DNA of 64,000 nt from NCBI GenBank assembly GCA_039707465.1, contig CM077644.1:214891962-214955961 (forward strand). Reading direction: 5' to 3'. This document shows, in pieces, positions 53,058-64,000 of the stretch. Made by a program: the position numbers and the translations under genes. Origin of the DNA: Rhabdophis nuchalis (Eukaryota > Chordata > Lepidosauria > Squamata > Natricidae). Every line of letters begins with the position of its first letter. Position 1 is the first letter of the stretch. The notes beneath the pieces are model-generated. The model had not been told where the DNA came from, made no database searches, and saw only the letters and a program-made list of their open reading frames with translations.

Positions 53058-53670
53058 CTGTCATGGCCAACCCAAACTGAAAGACTCTGAAATCAGGAAG
53101 TCTGCTCTGAATATATCAGAGCAGACTTCCTGATTTCAACTTCAGAAGACAAGAAACTATTGAGGCTGGCCTCAGCAGCAATAATCAAGAGCAGCTCCAC
53201 TTACAACCAGGATGTTGGTTGACTGTACAACCCTCAAGCATACCCTGCTCTATATCTGAGCCAAGCAAAAGCAAAAATACTCTATGTACCTCTCTACCTG
53301 GTAATGGCATTTCTTGACTCTCTTTGATTGACTCTCATCTGGCAGAGGCTCTACTTAAGAGTCAGCATTAACTGACTCTTAACTAGAGCCTTAATTGGAT
53401 ACCATCATTCTATCATATTTCCATGTTCCTAAAGCCCTGAATTTCTTGCCTCTCAACATTTCGGTTGGTCTGAACCTGGACTGGCTGACAATCTTTGGAT
53501 CATGACCTGGCAACACTTGCTATTTGGAACTTGTTTGCAAACAATATCATATATGATTGAGATTTTGTTGAGGTTCACTTACACTTACGTATGAAGTCTG
53601 CTTACTATTGCACTTTAACCAGAAATAAAGTCTGAAATATGTGGCCTGAAATATAAACAATAAGTATGTC
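53058..53670 (+). mobile_element. Possible solo LTR or other retroelement end
   Basis: Starts TGTCATGGCCAACCC and contains a late AATAAAGTCTGAAAT, like an LTR polyadenylation signal. Borders are not confirmed by a target duplication, and no internal coding region is attached. Confidence 0.3.
53088..53138. repeat. Perfect 23-bp hairpin with 5-bp loop
   Basis: Arms 53088-53110 and 53116-53138 are perfectly complementary (start TGAAATCAGGAAGTC), with loop ATATA. It lies in the possible LTR. Confidence 0.9.
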
Positions 53671-53844
53671 AACTGAACCACTAAAATACTTTTTAGCTGT
53701 ATTTGTCAAAGTGACATTGAAAAGCAAAGAGATCATAACTATATTGTTAAGCTACCAATCTCATCATTAAAAAAGACTGGATTACGATGTCAACAAAAAA
53801 GAAGCAAAGACTTTTATTCAAAATCAGTCAAATCGAATCTATAG

Positions 53845-53950
53845 CCAGTCCTCACTTAACTATCATAATTGGAACTGGAATTTCAATTGTTAAGCAATGC
53901 AGTTCATTAGGTGAAATATCAGGAGTCCACATTGCTTAGCCAGAGCAGTT
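53845..53950. repeat. Fragment of snake repeat family
   Basis: CCAGTCCTCACTTAACTATC and TTGTTAAGCAATGCAGTTCA match the family seen at 9135-9445 and 56715-56885. Confidence 0.5.
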
Positions 53951-54199
53951 CCAGTAGTTCCAGTTGTTGTTATTAGGACAGCAGGCATCAGTAACTGATG
54001 GAAGACAAGCCCAGCATGCAAAGACCTGATCTCTTAGGCAAGGGTTTCCCAAGCTTTTCTCTTCGTTACCCAAAACCACTTACCAGACAATCCATTTTAC
54101 CCAAAGTAAAACACTTTATTAACTTAAAATATCCATGTTGTGATTGGCAATGAGTTGTTACCAATGAAAAACCACAGTTATCAAATTTGGGATACACAA

Positions 54200-55095
54200 A
54201 GGTGCTTTTTCAAGAAGCAACTGGACTTTCTGGTTTTTCTTTGAAGATTTTCGCTTCTTATCCAACTAGCTTCTTCAGCTCTGACTGGATGGTGGGGCAT
54301 GGAAGGATTTATAGCCCTTATAGACATCTGGTCATTTGTATTCTTTTTAGCGAGCCATTAAGACAGGGGTGTCAAACTGGTGGTCCATGAGCCAGATGCA
54401 GCACATGCATGCCATGCCCACCCCATACCTGCGAAGGAGAAAAACATCACAAAACGTGATGTGATGACATGACGCCGCAAATTTGACACCTGTGCCAAAT
54501 TAAGGCTACTTGGAGGTTTATCTGTGTCATCAGGGTCACTGGAGTGGTGCAAATGGGTGTGGCGCCTTCTTGGAACTGTTGAAAGGACTGTGTTGTAGAC
54601 TGGAGATAGGTAATGTCATATCCCTCCCCTTCTGTTGAGAGAGGCTGCTCAATTTTGACATAGATGGCTTCTTTAACCCCTATTTCAAACCAGCGGTCTT
54701 TTCTGTCCAAGGATTTTGCTGTCTTCAAAAGAGAGGCCTTTGCCTTACAAATGCAGCTGGACTGCTGAATCTAGCCCTGATGAGTTTGTTCTTCTGTGTT
54801 GTGCAATGTGTTTATGAAGTGGTTGTTTTGTTTCCCCAGTGTACAGATCTGCATATGCCCCACTGCATTGTACTGCATATACCACTTTATTCGTTTGTGT
54901 CTGGGTGTTTTAGCCTTGGGGTGGATGCAAATGACCAGAATTCAAATGACCAGAATGCAAATAAACAGCTGTCTGCAAGGAATATAAATCCTTCCATTCC
55001 CCACCATCCAGTCAGAGCTGAAGAACTTTCTTGGATAAGAAGCCAAACATCTTCAAAAAATAACCCCATAAAGTCCACTTGCCTCTTGAAAAAAC
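54200..55095 (-). pseudogene. Penelope-like element relic with inverted flanks
   Basis: Minus-strand pieces at 54880-54590 read as a decayed GIY-YIG region and then KSLDRKDRWFEIGVKEAIYV, KIEQP, a signature I associate with Penelope-like C-termini. Flanks of about 110 bp are inverted copies (GAAGATTTTCGCTTCTTATC, CTTCTTCAGCTCTGACTGGA at left; TCCAGTCAGAGCTGAAGAAC at right). Frameshifts make it inactive. Confidence 0.7.
54365..54497. mobile_element. Short hAT-like element inside the Penelope-like relic
   Basis: The ends CAGGGGTGTCAAACTGGTGG and CAAATTTGACACCTG resemble the family at 37155-37413. No clear target duplication. Confidence 0.6.
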
Positions 55096-55099
55096 ACCT

Positions 55100-56370
55100 T
55101 TAGGGTAACTATGACCTGGATGACTGAGAATCTCCATAGACAATTTGGGCTAATTTATCCAGGGTTTTCTTCCTGCTTGCTTTTGTCCCAGCCTTTCTCC
55201 TGCAGAGCTCACAAGGAGCCAGCAGTTTCCAACACACTGAGGCCCACAGACTTGTTTTCCAGCAGTGCTTCTGGTGCATGTTCTTCAGCTCACATTAGAA
55301 GCTGCTGGCCCATCACATTGCTTCGCAGGGAGAAGCCTGAGCCAATAGCAATGTTTGGTCCAGAAAATCTAATATTAGTAGTTTTAGCTGTGGTTATGGT
55401 TTAGTAATAAAATAACCACTCTGTGCACCTGATAAAATGAAGTGCAGTTGAGTTTACATCTTTTATAAAATTTGTTAGTCATAAAATGCATTAGCACACT
55501 AACATTGCTGTCCCATTCACACTCTTCAGGACAAAGAGATTCATCCAGAGAAATAGCAGGGCATATAATGGCCTTTTCTTTCAGACTGATTTTGCAGCAC
55601 TAAAGACACTGATAAACATATTCAGAATAAAAACCCCAAATATGATTTTTTTTTAAAAACAAAACAAACTAAAACCATAAGTGGGCAAATTCTCTTCCCT
55701 CCCATATTCTTAAATTCTTTCTAAGTCTACAAAATAAACTGAAAGAAGAAGTTCTATGGTATTTGCATAGTTTGAGTTTCACGTTTACTTTTTAAAATAT
55801 GTCAAAACATTAAAACAAAAATGTTTTAATTGAATAAAACATGATTTTGTGATTGTTAGTTATATAATTTTAATTACACTAAATAGGTCAAAGGAATGGT
55901 TTCATAAATATCAGCTAATTTATGAATTTAAGTGATTCTTTTTGAATATTTTGTTTAACAGAACAATACTGTTTGTATAATACTTCCTCTTTTATTACTT
56001 GAATGGTTTATAATCTGTGCTAGGTCATGTAGCTCCTTCCTCTTTCCTATTACTTGCTCTATTCCTCCAATTTATGTATGGTATATTGAAATTTTCATAC
56101 ACACTTTTCAGGTTTCAATAGGTCCAGTTGTATCATCTCTATCTGGACTCCTTTTGTCTCATGTTATCTATTATTAAAACATTTCTTGGGTGTGTTTTTC
56201 CTTTTCTGTGAATTTAAGCAGAATAAGTTGCCAGGGCATGTTGGCATGGACTAATTTCATTTCACTAAATATGCTTCTTTATGGCTGTTAAATAGATTTT
56301 AAAATCTCAGCTTCTAAAAACATTATTTATATTGCAGTAATAAAGTCCTGTTTGGATACTTGAAATGATA
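55100..56370. other. Intron 1 sequence without recognised elements
   Basis: AT-rich intron sequence. The open frame at 55111-55404 has no family resemblance or splice context. Confidence 0.5.
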
Positions 56371-56377
56371 AATAATC

Positions 56378-56546
56378 TCACTGGCTGAAGATTGACTCAG
56401 CCTTCCATCCTTCCAAGGTCAGTAAAATGAGGACCTGGATTGTTGGGGGCAATACACTGACTCTGTAAACTGCTTAGAGAGGGCTGTAAAAGCACTGTGA
56501 AGTAGTATATAAGTCTAAGTGCTATTGCCTAATAGCTGTTGCTACA
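56378..56546 (+). mobile_element. tRNA-derived SINE type A, 3' part only
   Basis: GACTCAGCCTTCCATCCTTC through GTAAACTGCTTAGAGAGGGC to AAGTGCTATTGCCTAATAGC; the tRNA head is missing. Confidence 0.8.
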
Positions 56547-56714
56547 CATTTATAATAAAATTAAAGGAGGAAGTAACTGAAAACCACACAGGTCACTTCT
56601 GGCCATAATTTGCCCTTTTTCCCTCCCTAATTATTAAATAATCTTAGCAGCAAAATATAAATATAACAAAACTCAATGGCACTATAACTTAAAACACTTA
56701 GTCCTGATTATTTT

Positions 56715-56885
56715 AACAGATTGTCCAGATTCACTTAACAACCAGGTTACTAATTTTACAAATGCAATGATTCACTTAACAACTATGGCAAGAAAGGTCA
56801 TAAAATGGAGCAAACTGACTTAACAAATGTTTCACTTAGCAACATAAATTTTGGGCTCAATTATGGTCGTAATTCGAGGACTCAG
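56715..56885. repeat. Snake repeat copy, relatively well kept half
   Basis: GATTCACTTAACAACCAGGT, CACTTAACAACTATGGCAAG and TTTTGGGCTCAATTATGGTC followed by GTAATTCGAGGACTC give the clearest consensus of this family in the window. The last block is shared with the element at 5370-5768. Confidence 0.65.
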
Positions 56886-56889
56886 ATGA

Positions 56890-59600
56890 CTTCCAGATTG
56901 CACCTTCTCCTTCCTCTTGCAGCTCTTTCTGTCAAAAAAAAACCCCTCTATTTTAGAAGGGAGATGGTATGAGTGGACTATTGATGCAATAGGGAAACCA
57001 GTATAAACTGCCTCCCTTCTGTTCCGATGGAAGTCTGTGCTACATCAATCTCTCACATGAACAAAACAACAATTTCTATTTGCCTAAAAACAAATTTGTT
57101 TCCAATCCATTGTTTGAGCAAACTGCAATTCAACGTATTTGGCATTCATAGCAACACACTCAAAACATACAAATAAAATAATGTCTTCTATCTTTACGCA
57201 AATTCATGATCACCTGTATTTCACCCTGAGAAAATTTCTAAGACTTAACATGAACACACTCAAAGGGGTGGGGGAATAGAACCGGAAGCAGAAGTGGAGT
57301 ATATTACCCAAGATCATAGTCAATTAACGTATGATAACTCCAAACACACTTAATCAAAACTGCAACTCCGTGGTTACTGACTCAATTAAACATTCTAACC
57401 TTCAGAGAAGATCCACACTTTATATGGCAACTAAGTTTGCTGTAAGCATAACATTGTTACTGTTAGAAAGGATGTATCTGAAAAAATATACAAATAACAT
57501 AGGACAAGCCTGAACCAAAATACTTTGGTGGCAGCTGTAGAAACAGATTCAAATCCCAATTTACTGAATGTGCCTTCTAATCATTTGCCTTATGGGCAAC
57601 TGAAACAACAGTACTTCCAACACTGACAGTACATACAGATCTCAGCAGCCAGGCACAATTATTACCAATCTCTTTAAAGAAGAGTTGAATTATTATCAGA
57701 TTCATATATGTTTTTAATTGTAATCCCACTACTACTTCATACATTTTATATTTATTTACTTTTCTTTCAAAGGATGCAGCTGGCAAGGTGCAGAAAGGCT
57801 TGCCTTGACAGGAATGAATTACCAGGAAAACATTACAACTTTACTCAGGAGCACATAGACTTCATAGGCCCTCTGGGCATTGTCCAATTAAAGGCCTGGA
57901 TCCACATGTTTAGGTTATTTTACTTATTTTACCAGGGGCATTGCAGACAGGCTCTGAATACCACCTCTTTAAACTGAGTCATAGAAAAAGTGACAATTTC
58001 TTCAATATTCTGAAGCTGCTGAGTTTCCCTAATGTGGTATTTTCCAGATATGTTGTTATGATCATTCACACTATTTACACCAATTGCACAGATCACTCTT
58101 TTTTCTGTGGTTGTTTTTTTTTGCAGGAGAACAGAAAGAAATGTTTCTAAATTAACAAGACTCTGCATTCGATTTATTAATAAAATGTCTGCAAAAAGCT
58201 ATATTCACCTTACGTTTCCCTTGTTACTTAGGCTGATACAGTGGCAGTTCGTCTTATGAAAGTAGGCGCATTGATATAAATATATATTATATAGTCAACA
58301 ATACACTTGCAAAATATAAACTGAAGGGCAGTTTGTAATCACCCAAAAGTTTTATGACAAAAGTATTTATTCAAACAGGCTACAATTGTAAAATGTTGAT
58401 TACAATTTCTAAAATGTGTTGTATATATTATTTTTCTGATCAAAACTAAAGGTTTTGTACATTAATAAAGGGAACAGAGCACCAGCGCAGGGTTCTGAAA
58501 AGATCAATTAACAATGTAATACACAAGTCAACTAAAGAAAATTAATGGATCAGATAATTTACTATCATAAAGTCTTGATTTGCCAGGAGTAAGAATCTCA
58601 ATAAATCATTTTACACCAAACTAATGGACTTTTATGACATCAGAATTAGCCAAAAACTGCATCAAGTCACACTAACGTTCAAAACGGTGGCTAATGTTTT
58701 CTAGGTTTTTGAGTGGAAAAGATTCCAACAGTCCAAATACAAATGTGAAGTTTTACAGATGTAACTTTCAGAGTTATACATTTTTGTCCCCTCAGCATTT
58801 AAAGTAAAGGCTAGAAATTAATATTGCTTTTGAAACGACCTTTTTCTGTAAAAGGATTTCAGGTACTGTATTCTATTTCAAGTTCATGACTAAGCCATAT
58901 AAGGAAGTTAAATTTCATTGCCATCTATTTTATTGAATATTGTTGGATGACAAAGTAATGATATCTTATTTGCTCAGATCATGCTATCAGATGTAAAAAG
59001 GGATTATGTATTTGACTCTGACAATGCTAACTGGAGTAGAAAAAATGTACTTTTCCATGCGTGTAGACTATAGAAATCAAAGCATTGCATGTAGACTATA
59101 GAAATCAAAGCATTACAAGACAAAGCATACTTTACTTACAGTTATCAGTTATATAGTTTACAATTTTGCTCAATTCACCTTAAATAAAAACATTCAATTC
59201 TTGCCTAATCAACATTAAGTAATTCTACAAGTGGATATTTTAATTCCATAGAAAAAAACCTAAGTTTTTTTGTTTCATGAAAACTTTTAAAAATCTTTTT
59301 AAACTACCTTCATAAGTGTTTCCTGATTAGCTAATTGTTCTCAAATTAAAATATCTAGTCCAAACAGCAATAAATATGATATGGGTATATTGTTTTCCTC
59401 TTTTAGGTTGTTATTATAGATTTGGTGGATGGATTACAACTCTGATAGACTCTTGAAAAGTTTTCAACTAATTTACCCCAAAAAGAAGTTGTTAATCTGA
59501 ATTGGAAATAGCTACTGAATACCTTCAAACTGCAGAACTTGGAAGAGGAACTACAACTTTCATAAGAAGTTCATCAGGCCTTTTCATCTATATGAACTTA
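56890..59600. other. Intron 1 sequence without recognised elements
   Basis: AT-rich intron. A short direct repeat of ATAGAAATCAAAGCATT occurs at about 59070-59113. No known family, RNA or exon. Confidence 0.5.
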
Positions 59601-59607
59601 CTTAATT

Positions 59608-59925
59608 ATTCTTTATTCTTTATTGGCCAAGTGTAACTGGGCACATAAGGAATTCGTCTTTGATGTATATGCTCTCAGTGTACATAAGGAGAATAAAATA
59701 CATTTATCAAGAATAAAAAATACAAGACTTAGTGATAGTCAAGGTTACTAATCAGATATCAAATCATATCAAGAAACAATTAAAAACAATATAAATTGAA
59801 AGATACAAGCAACATGGTTATAGTAGAAAGTTGGAAGAGATAAGATACTAGTAAGGAAGAGAAGAATAGTAATACAGTCTTAGTCTTAACTACAGTCTTA
59901 GTCTTAACTACCAAATAGAGAAATT
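59608..59925 (-). mobile_element. 3'-end fragment of an unclassified reptilian retroelement
   Basis: TTATTCTTTATTCTTTATTG at the left looks like an antisense (AATAA)n tail. Text such as GGCCAAGTGTAACTGGGCAC and GAATTCGTCTTTGATGTATA recalls a widespread squamate repeat. A 19-bp tandem copy (CAGTCTTAGTCTTAACTAC) is at 59873-59911. Confidence 0.45.
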
Positions 59926-60109
59926 CGATCTTCCCTGTCCAACACCTCTTAAACTTTTTTAACCTACCAAAGAAAAAGAATTTCGACTATAATATCAACA
60001 GATGAAGGGGGAAAGTTACCCTTTCAGAAATAAGTTTCAACTGAATCACGAATGCATAATCAAGCAGTTCCATTGCAATACACTACCTTCCACTGTGGAA
60101 CAAAGAAAT

Positions 60110-61920
60110 TCCTGTTTGAGAAGCTTTAGTCCCGTTCCGCCGCCGCCCGCCCCCCCCAAACACCAAATCCGCTTTCTTTCACTTCACTTCGGCCACGAAC
60201 AAGTAGACAGAGACGTCTAGTGCAACTTTTTCATAGGATTAGGGGATGAACTCCACTACTTGTATTGTAAAATCAATTGCGCGACGGAGCAGATCAGGAT
60301 GGGGGGGGGGGGTTACTTTCCCCCTCCCGCGAAAAGCAATTTTCCTAGAAACATCCAACCCCCCCCCCCCCAACAACTCCACGCACACATTCGGACTTTT
60401 GACGACGATTCGCCCACCTTACACTTCGGCCGTCCCGGTGTCCTCCATCTACAAGCGGATCCCTTTGGCCACTCCGCGACGCTTTAAATCCAAGTCAACT
60501 TTTCTCGAGTTCAAAAAAAAAAAAAGGGGGGGGGAGGATTTCTGCCCAGGAGGAAAAGGCCAACCTCGGCGAGGGCAGCGGGACCCGACCGAAAGGAGAA
60601 GCCAGAGAGAAGCGGGGCTGGAGGGAGGGGAGGTCTCTCTTTTTTGTTGTTGTCCCTTTTCCTCCCCGCCGTTTCACTTTCCCAAGGAGGGGAAGGAGGT
60701 CTCGGTGGGTCTCGGCGTCTTCGCCCTCTTTCCGCTGACAAATACGCGGTTTCAGGTGCTTTCGCGCACACGCGCGCACACACCGCCCAGTCCCGGCTTT
60801 AGAGTCACTTCCTGCCCTCTCGAGGGGGCGGCGGCGGCTAAGAGCAACAACGGGGCCGCAGTGCCTGCGCAGCAGCCTGGCTTGGCTCTTCCGAAGCGGG
60901 AGGCCGATCCCTCTCGCCGCCGCCACCACCACCACCACCTCCGGCTTCTCCTGCGTCCGCTTCGTAGGCCGGGCCCCGGATGCCGTAGCAGCAACAGCAG
61001 CGCCTGCCGCAGCCCCCCGTTAGCGCCGCCGCCGCTGCCCCTGCCCGAGCGGCCGCACGCGGTGGGAGGAGGAGGGGGGGGGGAGAGAGAAGAGCGGGGC
61101 TTCCGCGAGCTTTCCCCGCTTTCCTTTCTTTCTTCCCCCTCGGCTCCTCGGTCTTTCTCTCCTTCTTCGCACGCCCGGCTCCTCCTCTCCACACTTCCCC
61201 CTTCCTTCCTCTCGCCTTTCCCGCCCCTCTCTCGCTCGGCAGCTCCCTCCGTGGGCGCCCGCCGGCGACTTCGCTCCAGCGTCTCCGCCGCGTTCCCGTT
61301 CCCCCGTCCCGTCCCCCCCTCAAGAGAGAAGGGCGGCGGCGGGAGAGCAAGCAGGCAAGAGCGAGGGAGGGCGCTCGCGGCCCACGAGGGCGGTGGGGAC
61401 GGTGCTGTTGCTATTACTACGATTACCACCGCCGCTGAGCCGAAGAGGGGGGGAGGAGGGGGGGGGGGAGAGAGAGAGAGAGAGAGAACGCAGCGCCGCC
61501 CAGACAGCCAAGCGTGACTGAATGATACTCTCCTCCTCCCCCCCCCCCCCACCTCAGACTTTCAGCCTCGGAGCCAGACAACAAGTCTAGAACCAAGGCG
61601 AAGCGAGGGGCAAGCGCGACTTAGCCAATCGGGAGCGAGAAGCCGCTAGCAACAGCCAATGACCCTGCTCGGGAGGGCGGCCGTGAAGGGAAGAAAGATC
61701 AAGTTAGGATGTGTAGGAAAGAAAAAGAGAGAGAGAGAGAGAGAGAAGCGGCGGGGCGGGGGGGAGAGAGAAAGAGGTGGTGAGGTAGAGAGTTCCAACC
61801 ACCGAGAAGATCTCAGACTTGGTGTTTTCGTCCAGGGGAATAGGAGAAAAGGTTGAAGGCGAGATTGGATTGGATTGGATTGGAGAGGGGGGAGTCGTGG
61901 GCGATTGCGGTGGGTGGGGG
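60110..61920 (-). promoter_or_regulatory. CpG island: probable ERBIN promoter and non-coding exon 1
   Basis: The only long, CpG-dense, GC-rich stretch outside repeats, 35 kb upstream of the first coding exon and on the correct side of ERBIN. Two CCAAT boxes at 61625-61629 and 61656-61660 are 31 bp apart. An ETS-type CACTTCCTG is at 60807-60814. Purine and GC homopolymers are frequent (G-run 60301-60312, GA-runs near 61470 and 61729). No TATA box was seen. Open frames here are composition artefacts. The transcription start and exon 1 donor are not fixed, and a divergent transcript is possible. Confidence 0.75.
61863..61884. repeat. (GATTG)n short tandem repeat
   Basis: About four to five units of GATTG at the upstream edge of the CpG island. 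Confidence 0.9.
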
Positions 61921-61924
61921 GGGG

Positions 61925-62690
61925 GAACGGCATGGAAAAGGAAGGAGCGGGTTGAGCTAATTTACAAATATCATTCAGCAAGAGGAAGGAGGGGTACTAA
62001 TCCTTGAGTTACTGTTGGGGAGCTGTGAGGAAGAGGTATCCCAGAGGTGGAAAACAAGGGATCAGGAACAGTTTGGACAAGATCGCTAACTGTCAATGTG
62101 ACACTATGCAATAGTGGAGTAGTTATGTAAAATAAGGTTTGAAGCAGCCTTTCCCAACCTCCAGAGGTGTTGGACAAGTCTGATCTTTCTAATCTCAGCC
62201 AAATTGCCAGTAGACCATAATAAGATGGCATTGTAGGAAGTTGGCACCCACCTCTCTCCTAGAAAATGAAATATTTTAGGAAATATTAAACGACAAAATA
62301 TTTCCCCCTAAAAGGGAGGAAGAAACTCATCCCACCACCGCCACACACACACCTTTGTCAATGGACCATTAAGGCCTGGCCCAGAGAAACATGTTTTTAG
62401 ACAGGAAACAGACTCACTCTTAAGGCCTAAACCAGTCTATTCTACATAACAAACATCTACAGGCATAGCCATAAGAGGAGCCCCAAAGCCCTTTCATTAC
62501 ATCACCACCCAGCAAGACTCAACCAAACTTGGACTTAAAGCACAGCCTACAGAGTTGCCCCTGCATGGTGCCATGGGAGTCTGAGAGCCAATCAGAGTGC
62601 ATTTCTTGCAGAGGAGCGGGAAGCCCCTGGGTGGGGCCCAACAGGGCATAAAACCCAGGGACTTAACAAGCCAGCCCTTTTTTTTCTTCT
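61925..62690. other. Upstream flank without recognised genes
   Basis: Mixed-composition sequence between the CpG island and the LINE. No gene or RNA recognised. Confidence 0.5.
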
Positions 62691-62694
62691 TCAA

Positions 62695-63715
62695 CAAACC
62701 ACCCCAACGATGCCATCGAGGTGCTGTCCCGGTGTTTGGAGGCCGTACGGATCTGGATGGGTAGTAACAAACTCAAGCTCAACCCGTCCAAGACCGAGTG
62801 GCTGTGGTTTCCGGCTCCCCGGTTCAGCCAGATAAGTCCAACACTGGCCATTGGGGGCGAACAACTAGCCCCCGTGGAGAGGGCGCGCAACTTGGGCGTC
62901 CTCCTGGATTCCCGGCTGTCCATGGAGGACCATGTGGCGGCCGTGGCCAGGAGGGCATTTTATCAGGTTCGCCTGATACGCCAGTTGCGCCCCTTACTGG
63001 ACCGGGGGGACCTTCGCACAGTCACTCAAGCGCTTGTGACTTCTCGGCTGGATTACTGTAACGCTCTCTACATGGGGCTCCCCTTGAGGTGCACTCGAAA
63101 GCTACAGCTAGCCCAGAACGCGGCCGCGCGGGTGATTATGGGTGCCCCAAGGCATGCCCACATAACACCTCTCCTGCGCGAGCTGCACTGGCTGCCTGTG
63201 GCCTTTCGAGTGCGCTTCAAGATGTTGACGACCATCTTCAAATCGCTCCATGGCTCGGGGCCTAGCTATATACGAGACCGCCTTCTGCCCCATACATCCC
63301 TTCGTCCGATCCTCTCCCACAGAGAGGGCCTTCTCAGGGTGCCGTCAACCGGGCAATGCCGGTTGGCGACACCCAGGGGAAGGGCCTTCTCTGTGGCGGG
63401 CCCGGCCCTCTGGAATGACCTACCCCCCGACCTTCGCACCATCTTGGACCTCCACTTCTTCCGCCAACACCTGAAGATGTACCTATTCCAACAAGCCGGC
63501 CTAGCGTAGCCCCCCATTTCTGACTATATTTATAAATTTTAAATTTTTAGGGTTTTAAAGGGTTTTAGCACGGGTTTTAGGTTAATTTAATATGCTTTTT
63601 AGAGTTTGTTTTGTTTTGTAATGGTTTTTAATGATGCCTGTGCGCCGCCCTGGGTCCTAACGAGAAGGGCGGGGTATAAATTTGATAAAATAAAATAAAA
63701 ATAAAAAACATCTTT
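62695..63715 (+). mobile_element. L2-type LINE, 5'-truncated, open ORF2 end
   Basis: The open frame 62721-63509 encodes the ORF2 C-terminal third: [80 protein letters not shown] and the end QQAGLA. A 3' UTR with GCGCCGCCCTGGGTCC and GGGCGGGGTATAAATTTG is followed by an A-rich tail ending near 63710. It joins where the internal deletion of the 15176 copy begins. No stops, so it is probably young. Confidence 0.9.
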
Positions 63716-64000
63716 GAGGCGTATGATCCCTCTTTTCCCTAGGTGGTCCTGTCCACCATTAAAACCATCTTTCCAAGTGGCCTCCATGTTTCCAGTGTCT
63801 TTTTCCCCATTTGAAACTGAACCCAGATGGGCATTTCTTCCAACAGTATGTAAAGGGGCCAGTCAGGAGGATTTCTGCATGCATACATATCTACCAATAT
63901 AACCCCGCCCCTTCAGTCAACAATGTGCAAAAAGTGGAAGAAAAGGCAAATACTGGAGGGATTGTGGTTTCATGTTCTGCCTGTATCCTGCAGGTGGGGT
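63716..64000. other. Right edge, nothing recognised
   Basis: Sequence after the LINE tail to the window end. No feature recognised. Confidence 0.5.

Noticed and set aside
60246..61517. 423-codon plus-strand open frame in the CpG island
   Set aside because: Composition-driven: GC-rich, Arg/Ser/Pro-rich, overlapping frames on both strands, no family resemblance.
61320..61552. Possible divergent coding gene at the island
   Set aside because: No conserved protein recognised; only GA and GC tracts.
1..64000. CRISPR array, operon or bacterial defence system
   Set aside because: Spliced vertebrate exons, LINEs and SINEs throughout; the tandem arrays are minisatellites without spacers.

Overview
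The window is vertebrate nuclear DNA. The dense mix of CR1 and L2-type LINEs, tRNA-derived Sauria-type SINEs, Penelope-like relics and hAT MITEs points to a squamate reptile, most likely a snake. That is judged from repeat content recalled from memory, not from a search.

One host gene is recognisable: ERBIN (ERBB2IP), on the minus strand. Its first twelve coding exons lie between 25730 and 1039 and give 402 uninterrupted codons. They encode the palmitoylated N-terminus and the leucine-rich repeat (LRR) region. All boundaries are GT-AG and all phases match. The central region and PDZ domain lie beyond the left edge. A GC-rich island at about 60.1-61.9 kb is the probable promoter and non-coding first exon, which makes intron 1 about 35 kb long. 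I could not fix the transcription start or the exon 1 donor.

Layout: 1-25.7 kb holds coding exons 12 to 1 and their introns. 25.7-60 kb is intron 1, a multi-layer transposon graveyard. 60-62 kb is the CpG island. 62-64 kb is upstream flank with a well-preserved L2-type LINE 3' end.

Mobile DNA fills much of the introns. A near-complete Tc1 element has an intact DDE triad and two nonsense codons, and it sits inside a CR1. At least four members of a palindromic hAT MITE are 135 bp long with perfect 8-bp target duplications. Two further elements look like SPIN and OposCharlie1, hAT families known for horizontal transfer. Several loci show nested insertions whose order can be read from target duplications. 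I found no tRNA or rRNA gene, no CRISPR array and no second protein-coding host gene. No undescribed functional system is supported; the interesting material is transposon architecture.
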